From contig NC_135560.1 in NCBI RefSeq assembly GCF_964340395.1, positions 20,012,675 to 20,076,674 of the forward strand: a stretch of DNA of 64,000 nt, written 5' to 3'. Below, in pieces: positions 1 to 12,500 of the stretch (position 1 is its first letter; every line of letters starts with the position of its first letter). Both the position numbers and the translations under genes were made by a program. The notes below the pieces were generated by a model that worked only from the letters and a program-made list of their open reading frames with translations, searched no databases and had not been told where the DNA came from. Source of the stretch: Glandiceps talaboti (Eukaryota; Hemichordata; Enteropneusta; Spengelidae).

Positions 1-644
1 ATTTTTATAGTATAGAACACAATGTACAAATTGTGGTATACTGACTTGTACTAAGTACTAGAATCTAAAAAAAAATGTATTTGTTCTGTCAACCAATCTT
101 TTCACTTTTGAAACATGTTTTCAAATTCCAAAGTTGAACAGACACTACCAAAGTGTCTGAGTTGACCATTTCTTCCCAGTCAGTCAATCTACTAAGTAAA
201 ATTTAATGTTGAAATCTTTACAGTTATTTGATGAGATTTGTAACAATGCACACATAGAGGGCTTATTAGAATGATAAAAAAAAAAAAACTTGTAAGTATA
301 CACAGCAAGACAAATACACATCTTTCAATAGTTAAAACACAATAATGTGATAAGTGTTTACATTATTTCTAATGCTAAGGTAACTATAAATGAGAGTGTG
401 TCAGGTTTTTCTCTTCAAGTAAAGAACACTGGAAATCTGATAAGTTATAATAGATACAAGTATTGTTACCAGATGCCAAAATCTTAGCAAATACAGACAA
501 ATGTAGTCAATCTTATCTGATTGTTATATTCCAGCTTCAAATCATCCACTTTGGGCCAACACCTTTTGTGCTGTCATAACCAAAGACAGTTGAGGGTATA
601 TTACCAGTACATGGATGTATTTAGTGATACAGCCATGGTATGAG
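1..644. other. No gene seen
   Basis: AT-rich sequence with short poly-A runs. No exon-like open frame with splice sites, RNA gene or clear element was recognised. Confidence 0.5.
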
Positions 645-2107
645 TAGAGATAGTAACATTATAAACTTTTCTGAACAGAGATAGTAACATTATAAACTTT
701 TCTAAACAGATAGTAACACTATAAACTTTTCTAAACAGAGATAGTAACATTATAAACTTTTCTAAACAGATAGTAACACTATAAACTTTTCTAAACAGAG
801 ATAGTAACATTATAAACTTTTCTAAACAGAGATAGTAACATTATAAACTTTTCTAAACAGATAGTAACACTATAAACTTTTCTGAACAGAGATAGTAACA
901 TTATAAACTTTTCTAAACAGATAGTAACACTATAAACTTTTCTAAACAGAGATAGTAACATTATAAACTTTTCTAAACAGATAGTAACACTATAAACTTT
1001 TCTAAACAGAGATAGTAACATTATAAACTTTTCTAAACAGAGATAGTAACATTATAAACTTTTCTAAACAGAGATAGTAACATTATAAACTTTTCTAAAC
1101 AGAGATAGTAACATTATAACTTTTCTAAACAGAGATAGTAACATTATAAACTTTTCTGAACAGAGATAGTAACATTATAAACTTTTCTAAACAGAGATAG
1201 TAACATTATAAACTTTTCTGAACAGAGATAGTAACATTATAACTTTTCTAAACAGAGATAGTAACATTATAAACTTTTCTGAACAGAGATAGTAACATTA
1301 TAAACTTTTCTAAACAGAGATAGTAACACTATAAACTTTTCTGAACAGAGATAGTAACACGATAAACTTTTCCGAACAGAGATAGTAACATTATAACTTT
1401 TCTAAACAGAGATAGTAACACGATAAACTTTTCCGAACAGAGATAGTAACATTATAAACTTTTCTAAACAGAGATAGTAACACGATAAACTTTTCCGAAC
1501 AGAGATAGTAACACTATAAACTTTTCTGAACAGAGATAGTAACATTATAAACTTTTCTAAACAGAGATAGTAACATTATAAACTTTTCTAAACAGAGATA
1601 GTAACATTATAAACTTTTCTAAACAGAGATAGTAACACTAATTTTTCTGAACAGAGATAGTAACATTATAAACTTTTCTAAACAGAGATAGTAACACTAA
1701 TTTTTCTGAACAGAGATAGTAACACTATAAACTTTTCTGAACAGATAGTAACACTAATTTTTCTGAACAGAGATAGTAACACTATAAACTTTTCTGAACA
1801 GAGATAGTAACACTATAAACTTTTCTGAACAGAGATAGTAACACTAATTTTTCTGAACAGAGATAGTAACACTATAAACTTTTCTGAACAGAGATAGTAA
1901 CACTATAAACTTTTCCGAACAGAGATAGTAACACTATAAACTTTTCTGGACAGAGATAGTAACATTATAAACTTTTCTAAACAGAGATAGTAACATTATA
2001 AACTTTTCTGAACAGAGATAGTAACACTATAAACTTTTCTGAACAGAGATAGTAACACTATAAACTTTTCTGAACAGAGATAGTAACACTATAAACTTTT
2101 CTGAACA
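645..2107. repeat. 31-bp minisatellite, about 48 copies
   Basis: The unit reads agagatagtaacattata then aacttttctaaac. Variants lack the leading 'agag' or the 'taaac' part, or carry ctgaac or ccgaac instead of ctaaac. Variants cluster: taa-type units lie mainly in the first half and tga-type units in the second, as expected from local unit duplication. The open frames on the minus strand are periodic by-products of the repeat. Confidence 0.95.
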
Positions 2108-3213
2108 CTTTACAAAAGAACACAGGTACACAACTGAAGATAAAGTATTATGCGTCCTATTACATGTACTATTGGCAGGTGTAATAGACTTCTTTGCAGG
2201 TCTGGTAAAGTGTGCCCTCTAGTGGACAAGTTTTTTAATTAATGGAGTGTTAGTCTATCTTCATGGGTTCACTGGTGCAAGTGTGCTCTTAATAGTGTTA
2301 GCTAGGCAAAGTTAAGAGAGAAGAGACATATCTACTAACATTGGATTATCTACTAACACTAACATTTTGAATTCCAACTTCTTGTGAAAATTTTGATTTG
2401 ATATACAGTGCTTTACACAGACAATATCTATTTGTCACATCATTTTTTCAACAGTGTTCTAATAGTCATTCACAAGTACCCTAGTGATTTCTCAAAAAAA
2501 CTGTAGGTTTGAACGTCAACATTTTTTACACTTTAATTGTAAAGTTTATAATAGAACCACGTAACTAAGGATGACATAATGCAAGTGAAACTAAATACAT
2601 CCAAAATACTGTCAGTTTTTAACAATGGCAGTGTAAATCTAGTTCTGTCTTCTTCTTCATTTTAGTCACTGTTGTTTCGTGTATAGCTTCTTCTAAAAAT
2701 ATGTTAATTTTACATTCCTCTCAGTTTGCCAAACATATCTATCATAGATTCATTTTAATGCATAAATATTTCAAGATTTGGTCTTTTATTGCTTCTTATT
2801 CTCCTGGGACACAATACAGACTGGATGCTGACAATTCACATTTTTACTCACACCTAACAAAAATCACTACTTTTATGAAACACTCATTAACATTGAAACA
2901 TTTTAAGATATTTGTTTATAAAACTATTAATACTACATGGAGTGTCTTGATATACCTCATCTAACATCTGGTTTTAACTGTGTAAAAGATTAACCAATCA
3001 AATTGAACAGGGTTAGAGGCTTAAAAGATTTGAATAGTGACATTCTGTACCATGCACAAGCCAAGTTGTATGTGATTGAACAAAAAATATGGAATTTAAT
3101 ACTCTTTTTTATGTCACAATATCCTGATCTATGACACTGATTCTGCAGTGTTTGTAACGTGCATCCAAATGTTCCAAAACTCTATTATTTTTCCCATTTT
3201 TTTGTAAATTAGG
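2108..3213. other. No gene seen
   Basis: AT-rich intergenic sequence. The longest open frame (2,701-2,964, plus) looks like translated AT-rich non-coding DNA and has no recognisable domain. Confidence 0.5.
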
Positions 3214-3569
3214 CTTAAAGTGGCCATATGGATGAGAATTTGGTATTTATTTTGGATTTTTATTTGATAAAACAGCTTCACTATGTTTTTCTACTTGAAA
3301 AAATAATGTGAAATAATATATACCAAGTCCATGTTCACATCTCAATAAACGGCAAAACATTAAACAATGTGTAAAATGTTTGTTATTGTACGTACAATAA
3401 CAAACTTTTTACACTTTTTGCATCTTTTTGCAATGTATTGAGTTATGAACATGGACTTGGTATATGTTCTTTCGCATTATTTTTTCAAGTAGAAAAACAT
3501 AGTGAAGCTGTTTTATCAAATAAAAATCCAAAATAAATACCAAATTCTCATCCATATGGCCACTTTAAG
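3214..3569. mobile_element. 356-bp palindromic foldback element (MITE-like)
   Basis: The two halves are reverse complements over nearly the full length, from cttaaagtggccatatgg at 3,214 to ccatatggccactttaag at 3,569. The centre, tgttattgtacgtacaataaca near 3,391, is itself palindromic. Only the inner roughly 40 bases of each arm diverge. No open frame and no convincing target-site duplication were seen. The shape is that of a non-autonomous DNA transposon; the superfamily is not assigned. Confidence 0.85.
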
Positions 3570-4634
3570 GAGATATAATCACATTATTCCCCACTATTTT
3601 TCTTCATCTGTCTGGAACATGAACAAAGTGTTATTTTGTCTCTACATTACTATCGATTCATAGTGACAAGGTCCCTTAATTCATGAGTATGTTCCTTGGC
3701 TAAAGGAAGCAACACAATGGTTAATAATATCTACATGTAATTGTATGCAGTAAACAAACTTTCAAAAGAAATCCTCTGTGATTGAATTTGCAGTTAAATG
3801 GTATGTTACCATGCCGAAAAGTATTGGAAACTTTCCAAAGGATGGAAAATTTACAAGTAATCATACGGCCAAGATATTTTAGTAAAATTTAACACTGCAC
3901 AGTTGTATATATTTTCCTTATAACTTGTCATATTTGTATGGTGTGCAAAGGAAATATAACACTCCTATGTGCATGTAGTTTGGGATAAATAGTAGAGACA
4001 AAAACATGATTTTTAAATATGGCCTCGAAGAGAAAGGTATATTGAATAAGTATTGTAATGTTTTATTTAAGTCAGGCAGTGATGTAGTACAGATGTTTTA
4101 TACTGAGAACAGTTTGCAGTTCTGCAATGTATTTCATGTAGCAATCATAGTGCCATCTAGTGGTCATATTGCTGCATTACTTTGTTTTTTACAAGTATTG
4201 CTGATAAGTGAATCAGGGAATCTTTACTAAACCTTGCTGAACTTAATACAGCATCCAGAAAGTAAAATTAGGTTTTAACGATTACAAATATAATGAAACT
4301 AACAAAATAGTTAATGATAGACACATCCATTATATTTACTTTCTTATTACCAATACAAGTGGTTAGCAGAATGTTGCTTTTTAAGTACAAATAAAATCTA
4401 CAGAAGCTATATTTAATAGATACACCCTTCAACCCACTCCAATATATGAAACCCATTGCTTTCAATTTAGAGAATGGGCCATGAATAAGGAAATTGGGGT
4501 GAAAGGGACAAATTCACCCTTTTTATCTCATTTCATAGATTAACCCCAATATTGTCCTTGAAATGGATGGATCTGTTGACAGGAAAATGGGGGTGTTTTT
4601 AGGGTGCATCATCATCATTATCCTCCATTCTTTG
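3570..4634. other. Intergenic, 3' flank of the C1q gene
   Basis: No exon recognised. The minus-strand 3'UTR of the C1q gene must lie in the right part of this stretch, but I could not fix a poly-A signal. Confidence 0.4.
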
Positions 4635-5561
4635 TCACAAAGTTGTTTGTTCAGCAAATAATAGAAAGCCAGAAAACGATGTCAGCTTTTCTGTATTACT
4701 TGTAAGAGCATGCCTGCTGCCAAGTTTTAACCAGACCTGATCACCAACCACCAACTGTAGAACGGCACTGTTACTGTAAGACTCTCTTGTCGTGTTACCA
4801 GCATCTCCATGCACTGACACTTGTCGTTCACTGTTCTTCACAAGAATCACCTGAGTATCTCTGACATGGGCAATATGAAATATGAAGAAGTAAGTTCCAT
4901 TTATAGCACAGGTGAAACGTCCTGTAGTCTGGTCAAAATGGCCGCCGACATTAGTGATGATGGTGTCAAAGGTCACATCTTTGCCTCTGTCTGCATGTCC
5001 TGTAAGATCTGAGGTACGTACTGCTGTGAAGGCTACTGGTTCTTTCATTACAATACCAGGACTAGGTGCACTTATAGACTTAGCAGACATTAGACTTGAC
5101 ATTTCTACTGATCCTCTAGGACCTGGAGCACCTCTCATACCTTGTAATCCTGGTTCCCCATTTTTACCAGGAGGTCCTGACAGTCCTGGTGGACCAGGTG
5201 GACCAGGTGGACCTTTTGGACCTGATTGACCTGGTTGACCCGGTTCTCCATTTAGTCCAGCTGCACCAATTTCTCCTTTTGCTCCATTTAATCCTGGTGG
5301 TCCAGCAGCTCCTGGAATTCCTGGTGTTCCATGTGTCCCAGGAGTTCCATTTTCCCCAGGAATTCCCCATGCACCCTGGACTCCTTGCTGACCAGGTGGT
5401 CCAACCGGACCCATATCTCCTTTCTCACAGCATGGTTTGCATTGGTCTCGTTTACGTTGTTTCTTTGTATATTTATCAACTTCATCTTCACTGACGATGA
5501 TGGTATTTACCACAACAAGTGTGATAACCAAAATAATGGCTAGCAGTGTAGGATGCCACAT
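4635..5561 (-). CDS. C1q-domain protein with collagen stalk (308 aa)
   Basis: A complete single-exon gene for a C1q/TNF-superfamily protein. Residues 5-23 are a hydrophobic segment (signal peptide or type II membrane anchor), followed by a basic stretch and a Cys cluster, CKPCC, at 41-45, which could link chains. Residues 48-152 are 35 uninterrupted Gly-X-Y triplets, the collagen stalk that trimerises such proteins. Residues about 174-306 form the C1q globular head: it opens with PVAFTAVR, has [12 protein letters not shown] in the core and ends FSGFLLFAE, all family hallmarks. The family includes C1q chains, adiponectin and C1QTNFs; it is secreted or cell-surface and binds sugars, proteins or microbes. 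The ATG is the first after an in-frame TGA 15 bases upstream. The closest paralogue and ligand cannot be told. A 17-bp array lies about 150 bp upstream. Confidence 0.95.
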   Translation of the reverse strand: MWHPTLLAIILVITLVVVNTIIVSEDEVDKYTKKQRKRDQCKPCCEKGDMGPVGPPGQQGVQGAWGIPGENGTPGTHGTPGIPGAAGPPGLNGAKGEIGAAGLNGEPGQPGQSGPKGPPGPPGPPGLSGPPGKNGEPGLQGMRGAPGPRGSVEMSSLMSAKSISAPSPGIVMKEPVAFTAVRTSDLTGHADRGKDVTFDTIITNVGGHFDQTTGRFTCAINGTYFFIFHIAHVRDTQVILVKNSERQVSVHGDAGNTTRESYSNSAVLQLVVGDQVWLKLGSRHALTSNTEKLTSFSGFLLFAEQTTL

Positions 5562-5663
5562 CTTGTTACTTCAACGGCCAAAACCCTTTCAAAGACAAAA
5601 ATCTAAAATTAGTATAAAATATTTGTTACAACACAAAATAAGAAGTGCTACAACACCCTTAAA

Positions 5664-5808
5664 CTGTAAGATACGTCGTGACATTTCGCCCTCACCGGCC
5701 TCCTCTCACAGGGGTTGGCCGATGTTTGGGGTTGGCCGATGTTTGAGGTTGGCCGATGTTTGAGGTTGGCCGATGTTTGAGGGCGCACCGTCACGGCGTA
5801 CCTTACAG
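5664..5808. mobile_element. Small MITE-like element with internal 17-bp array
   Basis: The ends are inverted repeats of about 30 bp: ctgtaagatacgtcgtgac at the left, and a right end whose reverse complement is ctgtaaggtacgccgtgac. The inside is filled by four 17-bp units (5,713-5,780). A shorter relative with the same ends lies at 16,442-16,528, which supports a mobile family. It lies in the proximal 5' flank of the minus-strand C1q gene, so it could have been co-opted in its promoter, but nothing shows that. Confidence 0.6.
5713..5780. repeat. 17-bp tandem repeat, 4 copies
   Basis: Four back-to-back copies of ggttggccgatgtttga (the first has gg in place of ga), starting at 5,713, 5,730, 5,747 and 5,764. 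It is much more GC-rich than its surroundings. Confidence 0.9.
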
Positions 5809-7049
5809 ACTACAACACCCTCACCCCCATCCCACCCCAACCATCACTCAACAATACATATTAAGGCCATTCCTACTTCCCAAGAACTAAAATATACCAA
5901 CCTGATTCCATTCATTGTAATAGTAGGCAATGTCATGTGACTTACTGTCAGACAATTTGCATAGGGGAGGAATTGATAGAAAACAAAGACAATTTTTCAA
6001 AACTTTGCATACAAGAAAGTTTGAAATTTTGAATGTCTAAAACCATGACCAGTATATGTATGGAAGTGTCAGACAAAATTTAACACATGTATGCAGTACT
6101 GTTGTATATGCATGACAAATATCAAATATATCAAAATTTTGACATCTAGATGTATGTAGATATTAATATCACACATCATGATGTGAAGATATTCACACTA
6201 TATAGATGATAAACCTGTAAAATAAAGAATGTTGTTCAACATTATTACTTTTGATAGAACCTGATTTTTCAAATTACAAATCCTGGAAGTCCTAAATAAA
6301 AACCAAAAACACAACAGAATGTATCCAAGATATGTGATGTCATCCTAATCTAATAAATGCTGAGAAATGCTGCAATGTAAGTCTTGATGCCAACATGGTA
6401 TCGAATCATCTCTCTAACCCCCTAACCCCATTAAGATCTTATCATCTGATAAAGATCTTAAGATTCCATCAAGGATAGCAATAGACTACTGCAATGTTGA
6501 TTGCGGTATTATAAAAGTATAAAACAAACAGTTTTTGAAAACATGTTGACAAAACAGACAGAATGGTACTTGTTTCATTTAGAATATTACTCATGCTTCA
6601 TTATGTTTTACTTGACCAAAAGTGTCACCGTGGTTACATAAGCTGAAACAATGAACAATCTGTTAGTATAATGCTTTACCTTACCTGATCCAAATTTGTT
6701 ACTGAATGTTGCCACAAAACTCAGAAACATAACCAGAAATTGAAGTAGTAAACTGCAGCATGCATGAATGACCTTAAATTGGCAGGGTTGTTTTGAAATA
6801 ATCTATGTTTGTGTGAAACCTAACACATGTAACTATAGGCAAGCCTTGCTTGAGTGGTCAAAATAGTTGGCTCAGGTGTGTGATTTGCAAGGTTCAGTTT
6901 ACTCACTGGTATTTAGCCCACTTGTCATTGCTATGAGGATATCATGTATTTTCATTCACTTTTCTTACAAGGACACTCTCAGTTTCAACATACCAAACGG
7001 AAAACAAATATTTGAACAGCTACTGTAAATAGACGTACAGCAAAGTTAA
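5809..7049. other. No gene seen
   Basis: AT-rich intergenic sequence upstream of the C1q gene. No exon-like frame or repeat array was recognised. Confidence 0.5.
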
Positions 7050-7560
7050 ACATGTTTGCTGACATTTGTACAAGAGTCAGTTGGTAAAATAGAAGCTTTA
7101 GAAGACGGCTAATAGATGTTTTTTTCTCCTCCTGCATCTGATAAAGTAGCAGTGACTTAAAGGGCCTTGTCTCCTTAACTTGGATTTGTTTGTTGATATT
7201 TGTACAAGTGTCAGTGGGAAAAACAGAAGCTATCATGGGAGACAGCTAATAGATATCTTTTCTCCTTCAGCTGATAATATAGAAGTGACATAAGGGGCCT
7301 TGTCTCCTTAAGTTTGATGTGTTTGTTGATATTTATTTGTACAAGCTTCAATGGGTAAAATAGTCTGGAGATATGCCTGCATGGTATAAGCTATCACTTC
7401 ACAGAAGCCTGATAAGGCTGAACAGCAAGATGTATCAAGGGATGTGTCTTACAGTCTTTGGTAAAAACAGAATCTTTAGAAAAACAGCTAATCTTTTTTC
7501 TTCCTTCCGCTGCTTAATTAGGAGTGACATAAGGGGCCTTGTCACCTCAAGTTGGAGACA
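7050..7560. repeat. Diverged tandem repeat, period about 135 bp
   Basis: Blocks starting near 7,050, 7,187, 7,320 and 7,455 share the order: gtttgttgatatttgtacaa, then a ggtaaaatagaagct-like part, then cagctaatagat, then ggggccttgtctcctta. The copies are well diverged. The short open frames here (6,985-7,236 minus; 7,373-7,627 plus) are probably not genes. Confidence 0.7.
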
Positions 7561-9336
7561 AGTACTACAGTTGACTTGTAGGTCAGGAGTATTTGCCTGC
7601 TGTATGAGGAGAAGTAGTGGGGAATAATTTAATTATACATTACCCAAATCAGATTTATTAAGTTTGAAATTAATGATTGATTATATATATGTTATAAACT
7701 ATACATTCAGACCCACAGAACTGATGACAGGACCTGTACACTTTATTGAATATTAGCAATTGCAGTATAAATTAATGGTTTTGTACCAAATATGATACTT
7801 GACAACATCGTGTGTGGTTTACTTTATATTCTGCATAGTTCCTAATTAGAATCAATATCATACTATCGAAACAAAGAATGTGAAGAATGAATATTGTAAT
7901 GTTTATAAATTTGTTACTAAAATTTGAGTTGTACTGAGCTGTACTATAAACTGCTGTGCCAAAGAGTAGACATAGTCAATCAATCAAACTTACATTGTGA
8001 AATCAAAATGTACGAGAAGATGAAATGCTAAATTTTCTGCAACAAAGTTACTGGTTCCTGCATTCAATTTGTAACTGTGATGCCCAGATCGCTTGCATTC
8101 TCTAAAACCAAGGTGCCAAATCAAAGTGAATTCAGTTGTGCCCCATAACCCAAAGACTTTGCCCTTGACCTGAAGACTTTGCCCTTGACCATGCTGATCA
8201 AAGACAATATGATAAAAAATGTGTCTTCATCATAATAAAAACGTTGTATTTTGAAACAAAGGATCTGATGTGCCATCTACTCTAGTCTTTTCAGTTTTAC
8301 TGGTAAAAATTTGAAAGAAAAATAATGAAGAAAATTTTCTCTCTTATTAATTCTCCCTCCTGTTGAGATTTTTATTACTGACTACATTGGTAAATACATA
8401 TATTAGTGTAGGCTTTGAAGGGCACTCTGGCAAATTGTATTTGAAAATATCTTTATAGTATGAAATAGTCAATAGTCCTTTCAATGTTGACATGTGTAGA
8501 AGAGTAATTGACGTGTTGAAAAAAGTTTCACTTGTGCACAGATTCCTTGTAAAAATTATTTTTCATCTTCCAGAATTTTCTAAGAATGAAGAGATCTTAA
8601 TGCAATAATAATAAGGAACAGAGTATGGTGGGAATATTTCTGTTCTTGAAATCTTTTTTAGATCATCTACCGGGGTATGTTACATACATCAGCAGATTGT
8701 TGTACTCAAAGTTTTTGAGTCTTAATCATAATAGAGGGCTTTGTAAGTTTTATCTCGGAGAAAAAGAGGGAATGTAGACAGAAATTGTTTGTAATAAAAC
8801 ACGTTGATGAGGTTTTCTTTGATGTTATTTGAGTTGTGAGTCTCAAATGAATGTTGTTTGTTGTGAGATATATTAGTAGAAAACAGGATGTTGGAAATAA
8901 TAAAATGTATTAATGTGTTTATTAGTCGAGTTTTGGATATCAAAGTCGTGATTAAACCGATGTTGATATTTACAGAAATTGATTGAATCGGCAAGGGAAT
9001 AGACTAGTGTAATATGAATGTATTAATACAAATTGATATCATCAGTATTGTTAGTTTTCCAGGAGAGATCATAATGATGTGTAGCCTTGTATCGATAGCC
9101 GCTCAAGGTAACAAGAGATGAAATCTGATAAAAAATGTGTTTGAGAGCAAAATCTATTTGCGTTGGAGTCGTCGGCATTCTTTGATTGTTGGTGGATACA
9201 TGCAAGGCTTTTTGTAGTGTCTGGTAGAATAGTAAGATTGAGGTCTTATCTGTGTAATCCGTGTGTTATGTTTCTGTAACGATTGGAGTTCTCTTGGAAT
9301 GCGGTTTCCTTTCACAATTGGGGTTTTTAACGAAGC
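7561..9336. other. No gene seen; possible promoter at the right end
   Basis: No coding exon recognised. The last 100-200 bases would hold the 5'UTR and promoter of the exon proposed at 9,337. No TATA box is evident there. Confidence 0.4.
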
Positions 9337-9412
9337 ATGGCTGCTGTGTTACATTACAGCTTGAATAGAAATGACAGACCGCCTGAGAAGAGCATAACCA
9401 TTCAAATACTCG
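9337..9412 (+). CDS. Possible first coding exon (MAP2K5 N terminus?)
   Basis: The ATG has a strong start context (A at -3, G at +4) and follows an in-frame TAA two codons upstream. Twenty-five codons follow, ending KSITIQIL, then a consensus donor gtatgt in phase 1. A KSITIQIL-like beta strand near the N terminus would fit the start of a PB1 domain, as in MAP2K5, and the gene downstream on the same strand is MAP2K5. The link is inference: I found none of the exons for the rest of the PB1 domain, the linker or the glycine loop between 9,413 and 26,115. It could start another gene, or be chance. Confidence 0.35.
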
Positions 9413-10856
9413 GTATGTGGTGTGTTTTTTCCCTATTCTAATTATTAAGTTATTTGAAGATGCAAAGATTTACCTTTCTGGATCCAACCATTTTAATGTG
9501 GGGGTGGGGAGGGTCAGGAGGAGGAGGGGGTTGATCATATTAAACATAAACTCAAGAAGTACAGAAAGTTCTACTTGTATAATGATGACCTTTGGCATTT
9601 TTAAATTAATGTTTTCAGGATAGTTATATTTTAATATTCTCAACAAAAAATGTAACATAAATTTTACTAATGCTTTTATTTTTAGTGCTTTTGGCTGTGA
9701 TGTCTGGTAACCATATAAAATAATATGTCTTTTTTAAGAACCCAAGTATGTCAAGCCATAATTTCATTATTGATATATGAAAACCTTCCTTGTGATACTC
9801 TGAGCTCATGGAAATATTGAAAATAAAAATCATTAATCATTTAGATGAAAAATGATTGTGAAAAAAAAAATTCATCAAACTGTAAATGAGAATATTGTAG
9901 GAGTATTAAACATTCTTATTAAAACTAGTTTAGCTGTTACCATGGTAATGAATCATCTCTTCATCCTGTCTAGCTCAATGAGAAATCTTGAGAACCAAAA
10001 GTTATTCATGCAAATGAGGAAATCTCCAACTGTTAGAATTAAAACAGTGAATAAGTAGCATCCTGGTCTGACAAATGTACCATGTTATGTAACTTTCCAC
10101 AATATAACACTAACTTATCATTGGGCAAAGTTGTGTGAATGATTAACAAAGACACCATGATTATTATTATTATTATTATCATTGACTTTTAATACCAACT
10201 TTTTAGATCCAGGTAGGCTCACTGACATGTCTGTCATTATTTTTTTGAACGTCATAAAATTTTCTAGATTTCATCTTTGACCTAAATCTATACTGTATTA
10301 TAAAAGCAACATAACTCCAATTTAGTTTATGAAATATTTAAAAGTACAATTTACAACTAACTCACCTCTTGGCAACTATGAATTCCAAAATGTAGATTCA
10401 ATCTTTTTATGTGTGGGTGAGAGCGGAAAATTACACTTAATTAAAAGTGATGTAGCTGTTTCTCTTACACAACAAAAATGGAAATGAGCTAGCATGTCCG
10501 GTAGGTGTGAGAGCTGACATTCTGTGGATTGTTTTCAAAGGCGAGACATGCTATGGGAAAGTAGTCTGTAATGGTTGTCTAGTGATGTAATCGGATGACT
10601 TGGTAAGATAAGATCTTACAAACAAGACAGGCAATCTTGTCACCTATACAGACAAAGCCACGACAGACAAAGCAACATTTCAATGCATCCCAGGTGTCTA
10701 TGTCATTAAGAAATCTTTTAATCAAATTTGGATGCAAGAAATAAGAGGACAAACTAGATGAGAATATACTGAAGAACAAAAAGCTGAGTGACAGACAGAT
10801 TCCCATGTGGAATCTGCTTTCACACACACAGTGTATAGATGAGGATATCCTAGTGT
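9413..10856. other. Intron-like sequence, no exon seen
   Basis: AT-rich with short simple repeats, e.g. (TTA)n near 10,160. Open frames at 9,852-10,058 (+) and 10,579-10,827 (-) have no recognisable domain or splice context. Confidence 0.4.
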
Positions 10857-11150
10857 TTGTTGGTCTCCCTTACGTATGCTACTTAGTATCAGCTGACATC
10901 ACTGCTACAGCTATAAGAATGACTGAAGATTTCATGGCATTGTTGGTCTATGCGTTACATAGCTAGTTAGTATCAACTGACAGCTGAAAGAAAGGCCATA
11001 GGCTGAAGATTTCGTAACATTGTTGGTCTATGCCTCACATAGCTAGTTAGTATGAACTGACAGCACTGCTACAGCTGTAAGAATGGTTGAAGATTGTGTA
11101 GCATTGTTAGTTAGCTTCAACTGACAGCACTCACTGCAGTTGTAGGAATG
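10857..11150. repeat. Diverged tandem repeat, about 81-bp period, 3-4 copies
   Basis: Each unit begins with cattgttggtctatgc or similar, continues catagctagttagtat, then aactgacagcactgctacag, then gaatgactgaagatt. The last unit has lost its first part. Confidence 0.8.
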
Positions 11151-11219
11151 ATTTCATCCATCAGTCTGTAGCTAATAAAATTTATGCATAGTTCAAATCC
11201 ATTCAAACATGCCACAAAT

Positions 11220-12500
11220 GTCAACGGCCTGCGTTAGATTAGGATTGAAATCTAGGTCTGAAAAAGTGTTGTCCGACAGAGCTATTGAAAAGTTTTATAC
11301 AGAATGAAAGGATGGCCCTAGTTAATCCACATGGCTCCACTGATAAGATAGTCTAATGGAAAAAACTGGGATCTGACATTTGAGGTTTTAAACACTATGA
11401 GATGGGATATGTAGAGTGTATACATCACTTTGTGCTATAGCCTTGACAGTGTTGACTATTGGACATTTATCTTGTAAAACTTGCAATTTGAAAATATAAA
11501 AAAGCACTCAGCTCATGTAACATCTGTATATGTTTACATTGCTATTTGATCTTGACTTTTAAGGCCAAGGTCAAATGTTGAATTTTTACAGTTATTGTTT
11601 GCTCACCGAGACATTGCACAGTGTACAATATTCTCCATTTCAGCTGTATCCTCATTGAAGACTTGTACATATACCTACAAGTATTTGATTTCGATGTCAG
11701 TTGCCGAAGAAAAGTTATATTTTGACAGGTTTTAGTTTTGTTGAAAAGACATGGTAAAACAGCAAAAGTAAATTCTAAAATAAGGAGTACATATGGTGTA
11801 GTAAACATGAAAGGTCAGCATTGTATCTTGCAATGGACAATTGTACTATTCAAAGCATACTTATCTGGAAACTATTTAGGATGTCAGCATTGGACTAATA
11901 CTAGAGAAAGTCTCTTGTATAACCAGTTAGTTAGATGCCTTTGTTCAAGTCACGGTTTTTGTCATCTGGGATGTTTACAACTGATTTTCAAGGCTTATAG
12001 TGATACACACAGCATGGCATATGGTTTCACTTGACTTACTTCAAAGACTTTTGATGCCTGCATGAACTGTTTACTACAATTATCCATTGTAGTTTTATAA
12101 TTTCTTACACATCCTTACCAATTAATATTAACTTTTATAATGTTTAAAATGTGTAGTAACTTTAATGAAGTGCCTCTCAACACTCTTGTGTGCATCTGTA
12201 TAGTTTGTATAAACTTAAAGGCCAATGTCAGATAGGATTTTAATTTTGGTGAGAAAAACATGTCTGATAAAGGTATAGAAAAAGTTGGTTGTGAACAAAA
12301 GAATGATCCTATGGCTCCACCGATGATATTGCAATAATGAGAGAACTTTGGTTTGAATCACGGGCCTTTAAAGACTTATGTTAGATTGAGACTTTACTTA
12401 CAGTTGAGAAAAACAGTTGTCTGGTAGAAGTACGTAAAAAGTTGGTTCTGAGCAAAAGAATGATTAATACTAGAACATAGGATTGAATCATGGGCCTTTA
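11220..12500. repeat. Dispersed repeat family, at least three diverged copies
   Basis: Blocks near 11,225-11,400, 12,225-12,370 and 12,375-12,500 share phrases in the same order: a gagaaaaacatgtct-like part, aaaagttggtt, gaacaaaagaatgat, then gaatcacgggcctttaa. A related block at 28,140-28,260 also has ctccactgataagat. These are probably old interspersed repeats; the class is not identified. Confidence 0.5.

Noticed and set aside
4821-5763. Several open frames on both strands inside and beside the C1q gene
   Set aside because: They are shadows of the Gly-X-Y coding repeat in other frames and lack any domain; the 308-residue minus-strand frame explains the sequence.
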